Assembly: GCA_902784435.1 (NCBI GenBank)
Contig: CACZUR010000006.1
Location: forward strand, 28,727-92,726
DNA from: an uncultured Bacteroidia bacterium
GTDB lineage: Bacteria > Bacteroidota > Bacteroidia > Bacteroidales > UBA932
DNA length: 64,000 nucleotides
Reading direction: 5' to 3'
The position numbers and the translations under genes are program-made. The notes below the pieces were generated by a model. That model ran no database searches. It worked only from the letters and a program-made list of their open reading frames with translations, and was not told the origin of the DNA. Shown here piece by piece: positions 7,614 through 15,337 of the stretch (position 1 is its first letter; the number at the start of each line of letters is the position of its first letter).

Positions 7614-8497
7614 TTACGCCGGAACGCCCCGCTGCCATCGAAAACATCCGCCGGGCGTCGGCAGAAGGCCGGTTCAACGACAGCGTAGAACCGCTGGACC
7701 CGGTCCTGGACCCGGAGGAACTCAAGGCCGATATCCTCCGCTACGTGGCCCGTCTGGACAGCCCGGTATTTGCTATGAAAAACTTCCTGGCCCGCCTGAT
7801 CGTAGACGGGTGGATGCACCGCTTCAGCGAAGGGATTGACGAAATCATCGGCCTGGAAAAGCTCTCCGGCCTGCAAGGCCCTGCCTTTGTGACCGCGAGC
7901 CACTTCAATCCCTTCGACAGCGGCATCCTGCGCACCCTGAGCCGCCTGAGCGGCCGCGACCGCCTGGTGGCCGTGAGCCAGGGCGCCAACTTCCGGATGC
8001 CCGGTCTCAACGGTTTCGTGCTCCGGAACATCGACGTCATTCCCCTGCTGGGGGAGCCCTCCTACATGAACGGGCCCTTCCGTGCCCTGCTCCAGCGTCA
8101 TCTGGACAAAGGCCGGTTCATCCTCATCTACCCCGAGCAGTCCATGTGGTTCAACTACCGGAAGCCCCGCCCCGGCAAGCGCGGGGCCTACCTTTTCGCT
8201 GCACAGCACCGCCTGCCCGTCATCCCCACGTTCGCCCAGCTGCAGGAGTATGGCGGGGAATCGGCCCCGGGCTTCGGGAATGTGCGCGTGGTCCTGCACG
8301 TGCTGGACCCTCTTTACCCGGACCCTTCCCGCACCGACCGCGAGAACAGTTTCGCCCTGTGCCGGCAGGACTACGAGGCCCGCGTCGCCTGCTATGAACG
8401 CTGCTACGGCAAGCCCCTGGACTACAGCTTTACGCCCTGGGATATTGCCGGATGGCGAGGAAACACAGATTCTTTTCCGATTTGCCGAAAAAAATAG
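7604..8497 (+). CDS. PlsC-like 1-acylglycerol-phosphate acyltransferase family protein
   Basis: A 297-residue acyltransferase. The catalytic HX4D motif is SHFNPFD (His100, Asp105). A second motif, FILIYPEQSMW, fits the substrate-binding PEG/PEQ block, and the RLPVIPTF strand follows. These enzymes move an acyl chain onto lysophosphatidic acid or another lipid-linked hydroxyl at the inner membrane. The ~70-residue N-terminal extension before the conserved part is not recognised. Translational coupling to the GT8 enzyme suggests a shared lipid or glycolipid product, which is an inference. The ppdK promoter begins immediately after the stop codon. Confidence 0.8.
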   Translation: MLLVTPERPAAIENIRRASAEGRFNDSVEPLDPVLDPEELKADILRYVARLDSPVFAMKNFLARLIVDGWMHRFSEGIDEIIGLEKLSGLQGPAFVTASHFNPFDSGILRTLSRLSGRDRLVAVSQGANFRMPGLNGFVLRNIDVIPLLGEPSYMNGPFRALLQRHLDKGRFILIYPEQSMWFNYRKPRPGKRGAYLFAAQHRLPVIPTFAQLQEYGGESAPGFGNVRVVLHVLDPLYPDPSRTDRENSFALCRQDYEARVACYERCYGKPLDYSFTPWDIAGWRGNTDSFPICRKK

Positions 8498-8505
8498 TAT
8501 ATTTG
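8498..8505 (+). promoter_or_regulatory. -7 box of ppdK
   Basis: TATATTTG, a full TAnnTTTG match directly after the acyltransferase stop codon. It predicts a leader of ~50 nt before ATG 8561. No TTG at the usual distance, so ppdK may also be read through from upstream. Confidence 0.5.
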
Positions 8506-8560
8506 CATGTTTGTAAAGCAAATTATTTAAAATTAATCATAAACCAATCATAAAACCTTT

Positions 8561-11284
8561 ATGGCAGACATTAAGAAAAGAGTCTATCGTTTCGGTGGAA
8601 AGCACGCCGAGGGCGATGGCAAAATGAGAGAGCTTCTGGGTGGCAAGGGTGCCAACCTGGCAGAGATGAACCTCCTGGGAATGCCCGTTCCCGCCGGTTT
8701 CACCATCACCACCGAGTGCTGCACCGAGTATTATCGTCTGGGCGGTGGCTACACCCCCGAACTCCGCGCAGAGGTGGCCGATGCCCTGGCAGCCACGGAA
8801 AAGATCATGGGCAAGAAGTTCGGTGACCCGAACGATCCGCTCCTGGTCAGCTGCCGCTCCGGCGCCCGCAGCTCCATGCCCGGCATGATGGACACCATCC
8901 TGAATATCGGCCTGTGCTCCGCCACCATCCCCGGCATGATCAAGAAAACCGGCAACCCCCGCTTCGTGTACGATGCCTACCGCCGCCTGATCATGATGTA
9001 CTCCGACGTCGTGATGGAGAAGGCAGAGGGCATTGAGCCCGCCGACGGCATGGGCATCCGCCAGCAGCTGGACCGCATGATGGACGACGTGAAGAAAGCC
9101 AACGGTTACAAGAGCGACACCGAGCTCACCGCAGAGCAGCTCAAGGACCTGGCCGAAGCTTTCAAGGTGCGCATCAAGGAAGTGCTGGGCGTAGAATTCC
9201 CGGACGATGCCAAGGCGCAGCTTTGGGGTTCCATCGGCGGCGTGTTCAAGAGCTGGAACGGCAAACGCGCCATCCGCTATCGCCAGATCGAGCATATTCC
9301 GGACGATTGGGGCACGGCCGTGAACGTGCAGTCCATGGTGTTCGGCAACATGGGAGACACCTCCGCTACCGGCGTGGCCTTCTCCCGCAACCCTGCCAAC
9401 GGTGACAACAAGTTCTATGGCGAATGGCTCATCAACGCCCAGGGCGAGGATGTGGTGGCCGGTATCCGTACCCCCAACCCCCTGAACGAAGCCACCAAGA
9501 GCGAAAAGAACAAGAATCTGGCTTCCCTGGAAACCGCCATGCCGGAGGTTTACAAGGAACTGGACGACATCCGCAAGCATCTGGAAGACCACTTCCAGGA
9601 CATGCAGGACATTGAATTCACCATCCAGGAAGGCAAGCTGTGGATGCTGCAGTGCCGCATCGGCAAGCGCACCGGCCTGGCAGCCCTCCAGATGGCCGTA
9701 GATATGGTGGAGGAAGGCCTCATCGACGAAAAGACCGCCGTGATGCGCGTAGCCCCCGCCCAGCTGGACGAGGTTCTGCACCCCATCCTGGATCCCGCTT
9801 CCGAGAAGAAGGCCGCCGTCCTGGCACAGGGTCTGCCCGCTTCCCCGGGCGGCGCCGTAGGCCAGATCGTGTTCACCTCCGAGGATGCCATCGCCTATGC
9901 CAAGGCCGGCAAGAAGTGCATCCTGGTCCGTGAAGAGACCTCTCCCGAAGACATCGACGGTATGCACGCCTCCGTGGGTATCCTCACCGAGCGCGGCGGC
10001 ATGACCTCCCACGCCGCCCTGGTGGCCCGTGGCTGGGGCAAGTGTTGCATCGTGGGCTGCGACGCCCTCAAGATCAACTTCAAGGACAAGACCGTGAGCT
10101 TCGCCGGCGTGGACAAGAAGTTCAAGGAAGGCGAGTGGCTGTCCCTGAACGGTGCCAAGGGCCTGGTGTACGAAGGCGCCATCGAAACCATGGATGCCAG
10201 TGAGAACCCGCTCTTCGCCAAGTTCATGGGCATGTGCGACAAATTCCGCAAGCTGGGTATCCGCACCAATGCCGATACGCCCGAAGATGCCGCCCGCGCC
10301 CTCAAGTTCGGCGCCCAGGGTATCGGCCTGTTCCGTATCGAGCACATGTTCTATGGCCGCAACTCCGAAACCCCGCTTTCCAAGCTCCGCAAGATGATCC
10401 TCTGCGACACCGACGCCGAGCGCAAGGCCGCCCTCTCCGAGCTGGAGCCTTACATGAAGGCCGCCGTGAAGGAGACCCTCCGCGTGATGGACGGCAAACC
10501 GGTCGTGTTCCGTCTGCTGGATCCGCCGCTGCACGAGTTCGTGCCCCAGGGCGAAGACAAGAAGAAGGAACTGGCCAAGGATCTGGGCATTTCCGTGAAG
10601 GAAGTGGAGAAGCGCGGCGAAAGCCTGCACGAGGTGAACCCCATGATGGGTCACCGCGGCGTACGTCTGCACGTGAGCTTCCCGCTCATCGCCGAAACCC
10701 AGTACCGCGCCATCTTCACCGCCACCGCAGAACTCCAGAAGGAAGGCCTGCACCCGCACCCGGAAATCATGATCCCCGTGACCATCAGCGCCCGTGAGCT
10801 CAACTTCCAGAAGGTCATCTGCGACCGCATCAAGGCAGAGGTAGAGGCCAAGACCGCCCAGCTCATCGACTACCAGTTCGGTACCATGATCGAAATCCCC
10901 CGTGCCGCCCTTACGGCAGACCGTATGGCCCGCACCGCGGAATTCTTCAGCTTCGGTACCAACGACCTCACCCAGATGACCTTCGGCTTCAGCCGCGACG
11001 ACATCGGCACCTTCATGGGTGACTACCTGGGCAACAAGATCCTGGATTCCGATCCGTTCCAGACCATCGACGTCAAGGCCGTGGGCCAGTTGGTGAAGAT
11101 GGGCGTGGAGCGCGGCCGCAGCATGCGCGCCGGCCTCCAGTGCGGTATTTGCGGTGAGCACGGCGGAGACCCGAAGTCCATCGAGTTCTTCAACACCATC
11201 GGCATCGACTATGTGTCCTGCAGCCCGTTCCGCGTGCCCATCGCACGTCTGGCCGCTGCCCAGGCACAGATCAAGCAGGCCTAA
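8561..11284 (+). CDS. ppdK: pyruvate, phosphate dikinase
   Basis: A full-length 907-residue PPDK, which interconverts pyruvate + ATP + Pi and phosphoenolpyruvate + AMP + PPi in the cytoplasm; in anaerobes it links glycolysis and gluconeogenesis. The N-terminal ATP-grasp domain begins with KMRELLGGKGANLAEMN. The swivelling phosphohistidine domain has GGMTSHAALVARGWGK (His484). The C-terminal PEP/pyruvate barrel has ELNFQKVICDRI, FGTNDLTQMTFG and the proton-donor motif CGICGEHGGDP (Cys864). No key residue is missing. It has its own promoter-like box upstream and a strong bidirectional terminator downstream. Confidence 0.98.
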   Translation: MADIKKRVYRFGGKHAEGDGKMRELLGGKGANLAEMNLLGMPVPAGFTITTECCTEYYRLGGGYTPELRAEVADALAATEKIMGKKFGDPNDPLLVSCRSGARSSMPGMMDTILNIGLCSATIPGMIKKTGNPRFVYDAYRRLIMMYSDVVMEKAEGIEPADGMGIRQQLDRMMDDVKKANGYKSDTELTAEQLKDLAEAFKVRIKEVLGVEFPDDAKAQLWGSIGGVFKSWNGKRAIRYRQIEHIPDDWGTAVNVQSMVFGNMGDTSATGVAFSRNPANGDNKFYGEWLINAQGEDVVAGIRTPNPLNEATKSEKNKNLASLETAMPEVYKELDDIRKHLEDHFQDMQDIEFTIQEGKLWMLQCRIGKRTGLAALQMAVDMVEEGLIDEKTAVMRVAPAQLDEVLHPILDPASEKKAAVLAQGLPASPGGAVGQIVFTSEDAIAYAKAGKKCILVREETSPEDIDGMHASVGILTERGGMTSHAALVARGWGKCCIVGCDALKINFKDKTVSFAGVDKKFKEGEWLSLNGAKGLVYEGAIETMDASENPLFAKFMGMCDKFRKLGIRTNADTPEDAARALKFGAQGIGLFRIEHMFYGRNSETPLSKLRKMILCDTDAERKAALSELEPYMKAAVKETLRVMDGKPVVFRLLDPPLHEFVPQGEDKKKELAKDLGISVKEVEKRGESLHEVNPMMGHRGVRLHVSFPLIAETQYRAIFTATAELQKEGLHPHPEIMIPVTISARELNFQKVICDRIKAEVEAKTAQLIDYQFGTMIEIPRAALTADRMARTAEFFSFGTNDLTQMTFGFSRDDIGTFMGDYLGNKILDSDPFQTIDVKAVGQLVKMGVERGRSMRAGLQCGICGEHGGDPKSIEFFNTIGIDYVSCSPFRVPIARLAAAQAQIKQA

Positions 11285-11300
11285 GCGGGCCTCTGCTCCT

Positions 11301-11338
11301 AAAAAAACTCCGGCTTTTCAACGAGCCGGAGTTTTTTT
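11301..11338. terminator. bidirectional intrinsic terminator between ppdK and the PhoH gene
   Basis: A perfect 15-bp inverted repeat (11301-11315 with 11324-11338): an A run, then ACTCCGGCT, an 8-nt loop, AGCCGGAGT, and a T run. It serves both convergent genes; its last base is part of the PhoH-family stop codon. Confidence 0.92.
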
Positions 11339-12684
11339 TATAGCAGTTTGGAAGCGATTTCCGAGAGCATGGAGCGCTCGCCTTTGCGCAGGAACACGTG
11401 CTGGAACAGGAACTGCCCCCGCATCTTTTCTCCCAGGTGGGTGAGGCCGTTGCTCCACTGGTCCAGGTACGGCTGGTCTATCTGGAACACGTCTCCGGTG
11501 AACACCATCTTGGTGCCTTCGCCGGCGCGGGTGATGATGGTCTTCATCTCGTGCGGCGTCAGGTTCTGGGCTTCGTCCACGATGAAGAACACCTTTCCCA
11601 GCGAGCGGCCGCGGATATAGGCCAGGGGCAGGATAAGGAGGCGTTCCTCCTTGATCAGGTTGTCCAGCCGCTGTGCTTGCCGGCTGCCCGGCTTGAAGCA
11701 GTGCCGGATTACCTCCAGGTTGTCCATCAGGGGCTGCACATAGGGGCTCATCTTGGACTTCTGGTCTCCCGGCAGGAAGCCGATGTCCTGCCCGCCCAGC
11801 ACCACGGTGGGGCGTGTAAGGAGGATTTGGTCGTATTGGTCTTCCTGCTCCAGGGCCGATGCCAGGGCAATCAGGGTCTTTCCCGTACCGGCCCCGCCGG
11901 TGAGGGAAACCAGCGGGATGTGCGGGTTCAGGCAGGCATCCATGGCAAACTTCTGCTCGTCGTTGCGGGGCTTGATGCCATAGGCCTGCTGGGTGCGCAC
12001 GAGCACAATCATCTCTTCCCGGGCATCGTAACGGGCGCACACCGTAACGCCGCCGTAATTGAACTTGTAAAGCTGGTTGGGGACGGGTTCCTTGTCTCCC
12101 ACCTCCAGCCAGGGAATGCAGTTGTCCTGGCCGTAGCACAGGCGCTGCAGGGCCTCCGAAGACGCCTCTACCTCAATGACTTCCCGCTCCAGGGAGTCCA
12201 TGACCTCGTTGTCCATGCGGTCCGTGAGGTAATCCTGGGCCTCCATGCCGGCCGCCATGGCCTTCAGGCGCAGGTTGATGTCCTTGGTGACCAGGGCCAC
12301 AAAGCGGTCCGGGTTGTTGTCCCGCACCCAGATGGCCGTGGACAGGATGCGATGGTCCGGGATATCGTCCCGGAAAAGGGTCTGCAGATCCTCGGAGAAA
12401 GGATGGTTGGGCTCGATCTTGATGTAGCCCAGCTTTTTTCCCAGCGCAAAGCCCCGCGGTCCGGGCTTCTGCCCTTCCGACAGCAGGTCAATCTCCCGCA
12501 TGAACGCACGCGCGTTGAAATTGATGGTGTCGTCTCCTTTTTTGAATTTGTCCAGTTCCTCGATGACGGCGATCGGGATCACGATGTCGTTGTCCTGGAA
12601 CTGTTTTACGCTTTGGTAGTCGTGCAGGACGATGTTGGTGTCCAGCACAAAGATTTTGGACTTGGTTCTGGTCTTAGTCTTCAC
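11338..12684 (-). CDS. PhoH-family ATPase with N-terminal PIN domain
   Basis: A 448-residue protein of the YlaK/PhoH2-like type. Residues ~10-150 are a PIN nuclease domain (IFVLDTNIVLHD with Asp15; VTKDINLRLKA). Residues ~240-448 are the PhoH P-loop ATPase with Walker A GGAGTGKT (263-270), Walker B VFFIVDEAQNLTP and a GDVFQID motif. PIN-PhoH proteins couple RNA unwinding to sequence-selective RNA cleavage; the cellular target is not known here. Its 5' end overlaps the upstream PurL-like gene by 11 bp, so the two form an operon. Confidence 0.92.
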   Translation of the reverse strand: MKTKTRTKSKIFVLDTNIVLHDYQSVKQFQDNDIVIPIAVIEELDKFKKGDDTINFNARAFMREIDLLSEGQKPGPRGFALGKKLGYIKIEPNHPFSEDLQTLFRDDIPDHRILSTAIWVRDNNPDRFVALVTKDINLRLKAMAAGMEAQDYLTDRMDNEVMDSLEREVIEVEASSEALQRLCYGQDNCIPWLEVGDKEPVPNQLYKFNYGGVTVCARYDAREEMIVLVRTQQAYGIKPRNDEQKFAMDACLNPHIPLVSLTGGAGTGKTLIALASALEQEDQYDQILLTRPTVVLGGQDIGFLPGDQKSKMSPYVQPLMDNLEVIRHCFKPGSRQAQRLDNLIKEERLLILPLAYIRGRSLGKVFFIVDEAQNLTPHEMKTIITRAGEGTKMVFTGDVFQIDQPYLDQWSNGLTHLGEKMRGQFLFQHVFLRKGERSMLSEIASKLL

Positions 12685-13804
12685 CTTCCAGTGTATTTAA
12701 CAGAGATTCAAGGATTTGCGGAATGTCTACCTTCTGGGTGAGGCGGATGCCCTCGCGCCCGGGCACGGGATGGCCCAGGGGATAGTACACGACATCCTGG
12801 AGGATGAGTTCTGCGTCTACGTAATCATAGTCTATGTTGGCAATCTGGATCACGACGCCGGGCACCTCCGAGAAAAGCACGCGGACGGGCATTTCGTCGC
12901 CGTAGGCCTTGCAGATGTCGTGGATGCAGACATCGGCCCCGGTGATGGGCGCCATGGAACGGAGGGCCGTCAGGAGGCCGCCTTCGCCCACCGTGACGCC
13001 GGCCTTAACAATGCCGTCTTCCACCAGTTCCCGCACCACCTCATAGCAGTCCATGAAATAGTCTGCGTCCTGGATTTCCGGGGCCGTGGAAGGGCTGGTG
13101 CCCAGCGCCTGGGCCAGGGCCGACCCGCCCAGCCGGTAGTCGCAGGGGTCGAAGGGAATGTAGATGAGCCAGTCCGATGCTTCCGGGAACAGCCCGGCGG
13201 GAATTTTGCGGCGGCGGGAGATGCGGGGGTTCACCGTGCGGTAGGGAAGGTCCCTGAGGAGGCTTTCCTCTTCCGGGACATCCAGTTCTTCCTCCTCCGC
13301 CACCGTGGTGGCTTTGAACGAGACGGAAGGCTGGCCGCTCACCACGCTGTAGCGGTTGATTTTCACCCCCAGGGCGTCTATGTAATTGCAGGCATCCTCT
13401 ACGGAAAAATAGAAAGACGCCGGCAGGCCGATTCCCTTGTCCGTCCACTTCCAGTCCGCCTTCAGGCTCAGGTCCGGCAGGCGGAAGTGCCCGCCCATCC
13501 AAATGGCGTCCACGAGCGCCTGGGCCACTTTCCCTACCGTATAAGGTCCGGCAAAGGGCAGCGGGAAATCCCGCTTTTCCAGCGCTTCGATGGCCGATGC
13601 ATACGCCTCTGCCAGGTTTTCGTCGTAGGTTTGGTTGTCCGGTGCCGGGTCCGGGCTTTCGTCCGCCAGCGTAGGGGCGTCTCCGTCCGCTTCCAGCGGA
13701 GGGTCTGCCATACATTCCCGCAACATCTTCTCCGGAGTAAGCGTCATTTGCACCCCGTCGATGATGTAATTGCTGCTTAACAGGTCCGTTTTCCCCATAT
13801 TCAT
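12674..13804 (-). CDS. PurL/AIR-synthase-like protein lacking catalytic residues
   Basis: A 376-residue protein that I recognise only by motif resemblance. SDWLIYIPFDP followed by YRLGGSALAQAL (207-234) corresponds to the pGDxI...LGGSEYL block of PurL. VRELVEDGIVKAGVTVGEGG (257-276) corresponds to the 'LIEEGLIxxAHDxSxGGL' block, but with the HD and S positions replaced. LFSEVPGVVIQI (310-321) corresponds to LFSESQxRxxV. It therefore looks like a PurM/PurL C-terminal fold that has lost phosphoribosylformylglycinamidine synthase chemistry. The first ~60 residues are acidic and Pro-rich. It heads an operon with the PIN-PhoH gene. Start ATG 13804 is just 4 nt from a -7 box; ATG 13798 is the alternative. 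Confidence 0.6.
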   Translation of the reverse strand: MNMGKTDLLSSNYIIDGVQMTLTPEKMLRECMADPPLEADGDAPTLADESPDPAPDNQTYDENLAEAYASAIEALEKRDFPLPFAGPYTVGKVAQALVDAIWMGGHFRLPDLSLKADWKWTDKGIGLPASFYFSVEDACNYIDALGVKINRYSVVSGQPSVSFKATTVAEEEELDVPEEESLLRDLPYRTVNPRISRRRKIPAGLFPEASDWLIYIPFDPCDYRLGGSALAQALGTSPSTAPEIQDADYFMDCYEVVRELVEDGIVKAGVTVGEGGLLTALRSMAPITGADVCIHDICKAYGDEMPVRVLFSEVPGVVIQIANIDYDYVDAELILQDVVYYPLGHPVPGREGIRLTQKVDIPQILESLLNTLEGED

Positions 13805-13808
13805 ACGC

Positions 13809-13816
13809 CAAATGTA
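13809..13816 (-). promoter_or_regulatory. -7 box of the PurL-like/PhoH operon
   Basis: TACATTTG on the minus strand, 4 nt before the annotated ATG. RNA made from it would have almost no leader. Confidence 0.5.
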
Positions 13817-13829
13817 GCGATAATTTTTG

Positions 13830-13837
13830 TAACTTTG
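13830..13837 (+). promoter_or_regulatory. -7 box of folC
   Basis: TAACTTTG, ending 6 nt before ATG 13844, so the transcript would start at or near the start codon. The divergent box at 13809-13816 is 13 bp away. Confidence 0.5.
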
Positions 13838-13843
13838 TGCAGC

Positions 13844-15286
13844 ATGGAAGAAAGTTTTACCGAATTAGGCTACCAGAAGCTGGTACAGGACATATTCCGC
13901 CGCTTTCCCTCCGTCCAGAAGGACGGCTTTACCGCCGGTGCATACAAACCCGGCCTGGAGCGGATGGAAGCCTTCGACCAGGCCCTGGGGAATCCCTCCC
14001 GCAAGTTCCGCAGCATCCATGTGGCCGGCACCAACGGCAAGGGTTCCGTGGCCAACATGCTGGCATCGGCCCTGAGCGCCTGCGGCCTCCGGACAGGGCT
14101 TTTCACCAGCCCGCACCTCATGGACTTCCGTGAGCGCATGGTCATCGCCGGCGGCACCAGCAAGGGCGAAGAGGCCCCTAAGGGAGCATCGGCAGCTTCA
14201 CTCATCCCCAAGGAATACGTCTTCCAGTTCCTGAACCGCTGGATGCCCTGGATCATCCAGTACGGTCTTTCCTTTTTCGAGATCACTACTGCCTTGGCTT
14301 TCAAGTGGTTCGAAGACATGCAGGTAGACGTTGCCGTCATCGAGGTGGGGCTGGGCGGCCGCCTGGATTCCACCAACATCCTGGTGCCGGAGCTTTCCAT
14401 CATCACCACCATCGGCCTGGACCACTGCGAGCTGCTTGGAAATACCCTCCCGCAGGTGGCCGCGGAAAAGGCCGGCATCTTCAAACGCGGCGTGCCGGCG
14501 CTGGTGGGGGAGACGCAGGCGGAAACCGCGCCCGTTTTCAAGGAAAAGGCCTGGATGTTCTGCCCGCTCACCTTCGCGGACGAGCAGTCTCCCACCCTGT
14601 GGAACCGCCACAGGGAAATCCTGAAAGAGATGGATCTCAGGGCCGATGTCCAGGAAAAGAACCTCCGTACGGTGCTCTGCGCCCTGGATATCCTGCGCGA
14701 CGGCCCGCTGGGCCTGGCCCTGGGCCGGGGCCTCTTCGGCATGGCGCCGGACTGGGAAGACACCCTCGTCGACGGCATCGTCCATACGGCCGCCCGCATG
14801 GGGTTCCACGGCCGCTGGGAGCGCCTGTCCACCCAGCCTTACGTGCTGGCGGATATCGGCCACAATCCCCAGGCGCTGGACAACAATTTCCGACAGCTGG
14901 AAAAACTGGTGGCCCGGGGGGATTTCTCCTCCCTCATTATCGTATACGGCATCATGGCCGACAAAGACCTGGACGCCATCCTGCCGCTGATGCCCCGCAA
15001 CGCCACCTACATCTTTACCACGCCCCAGACGCCCCGCGCCCTTCCGGCCGACGACATCCTGGAAAAATTCCGTGCCTTCAGCGAGGCCGCCGGCGACAAT
15101 GCAAAAGCCCGTACCTTCGCCTTCTCCTCCGTGCGCCAGGCCGTCCAGATGGCCATTCAGCTGGCCCAGCGCCTGGGGGTGCAGCTCAGCCGCAGCGCAT
15201 CGGCCGAAACTCCGGCCCCGCCGCTCATCTATATCGGCGGAAGCACTTTCGTGGTGGCCGAAGCCCTGCCGCTTTTCCGGCGCTGA
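13844..15286 (+). CDS. folC: dihydrofolate synthase / folylpolyglutamate synthase
   Basis: A 480-residue Mur-ligase-type enzyme that joins glutamate to dihydropteroate or to folates. The P-loop is GTNGKGSVA (residues 62-70). TGLFTSPHLMDFRERM, AVIEVGLGGRLDSTNI and TIGLDHCELLGNT follow, and the C-terminal ligase domain contains DIGHNPQALDNNF. ATG 13844 is preferred over an upstream TTG (13835), which lies inside the -7 box. Residues ~106-119 (SKGEEAPKGASAAS) look like a foreign insert: the DNA (14168-14193) matches, in reverse complement, a repeat found in the next gene. It falls in a loop before the helix YVFQFLNRW, so activity is probably kept. Confidence 0.95.
   Translation: MEESFTELGYQKLVQDIFRRFPSVQKDGFTAGAYKPGLERMEAFDQALGNPSRKFRSIHVAGTNGKGSVANMLASALSACGLRTGLFTSPHLMDFRERMVIAGGTSKGEEAPKGASAASLIPKEYVFQFLNRWMPWIIQYGLSFFEITTALAFKWFEDMQVDVAVIEVGLGGRLDSTNILVPELSIITTIGLDHCELLGNTLPQVAAEKAGIFKRGVPALVGETQAETAPVFKEKAWMFCPLTFADEQSPTLWNRHREILKEMDLRADVQEKNLRTVLCALDILRDGPLGLALGRGLFGMAPDWEDTLVDGIVHTAARMGFHGRWERLSTQPYVLADIGHNPQALDNNFRQLEKLVARGDFSSLIIVYGIMADKDLDAILPLMPRNATYIFTTPQTPRALPADDILEKFRAFSEAAGDNAKARTFAFSSVRQAVQMAIQLAQRLGVQLSRSASAETPAPPLIYIGGSTFVVAEALPLFRR
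14168..14193. repeat. intragenic repeat in folC (reverse orientation)
   Basis: The 26 bases are the reverse complement of 19208-19233 in the alpha-2-macroglobulin gene, with one mismatch. They contain CCCCTAAGGGAGCATCGGC and are in frame, adding the peptide EEAPKGASA. Confidence 0.75.
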
Positions 15287-15337
15287 GCCCGGAGGCACAG
15301 TAATTGAAATAGACAGAGTAATCAATGTCGCTTTGCC

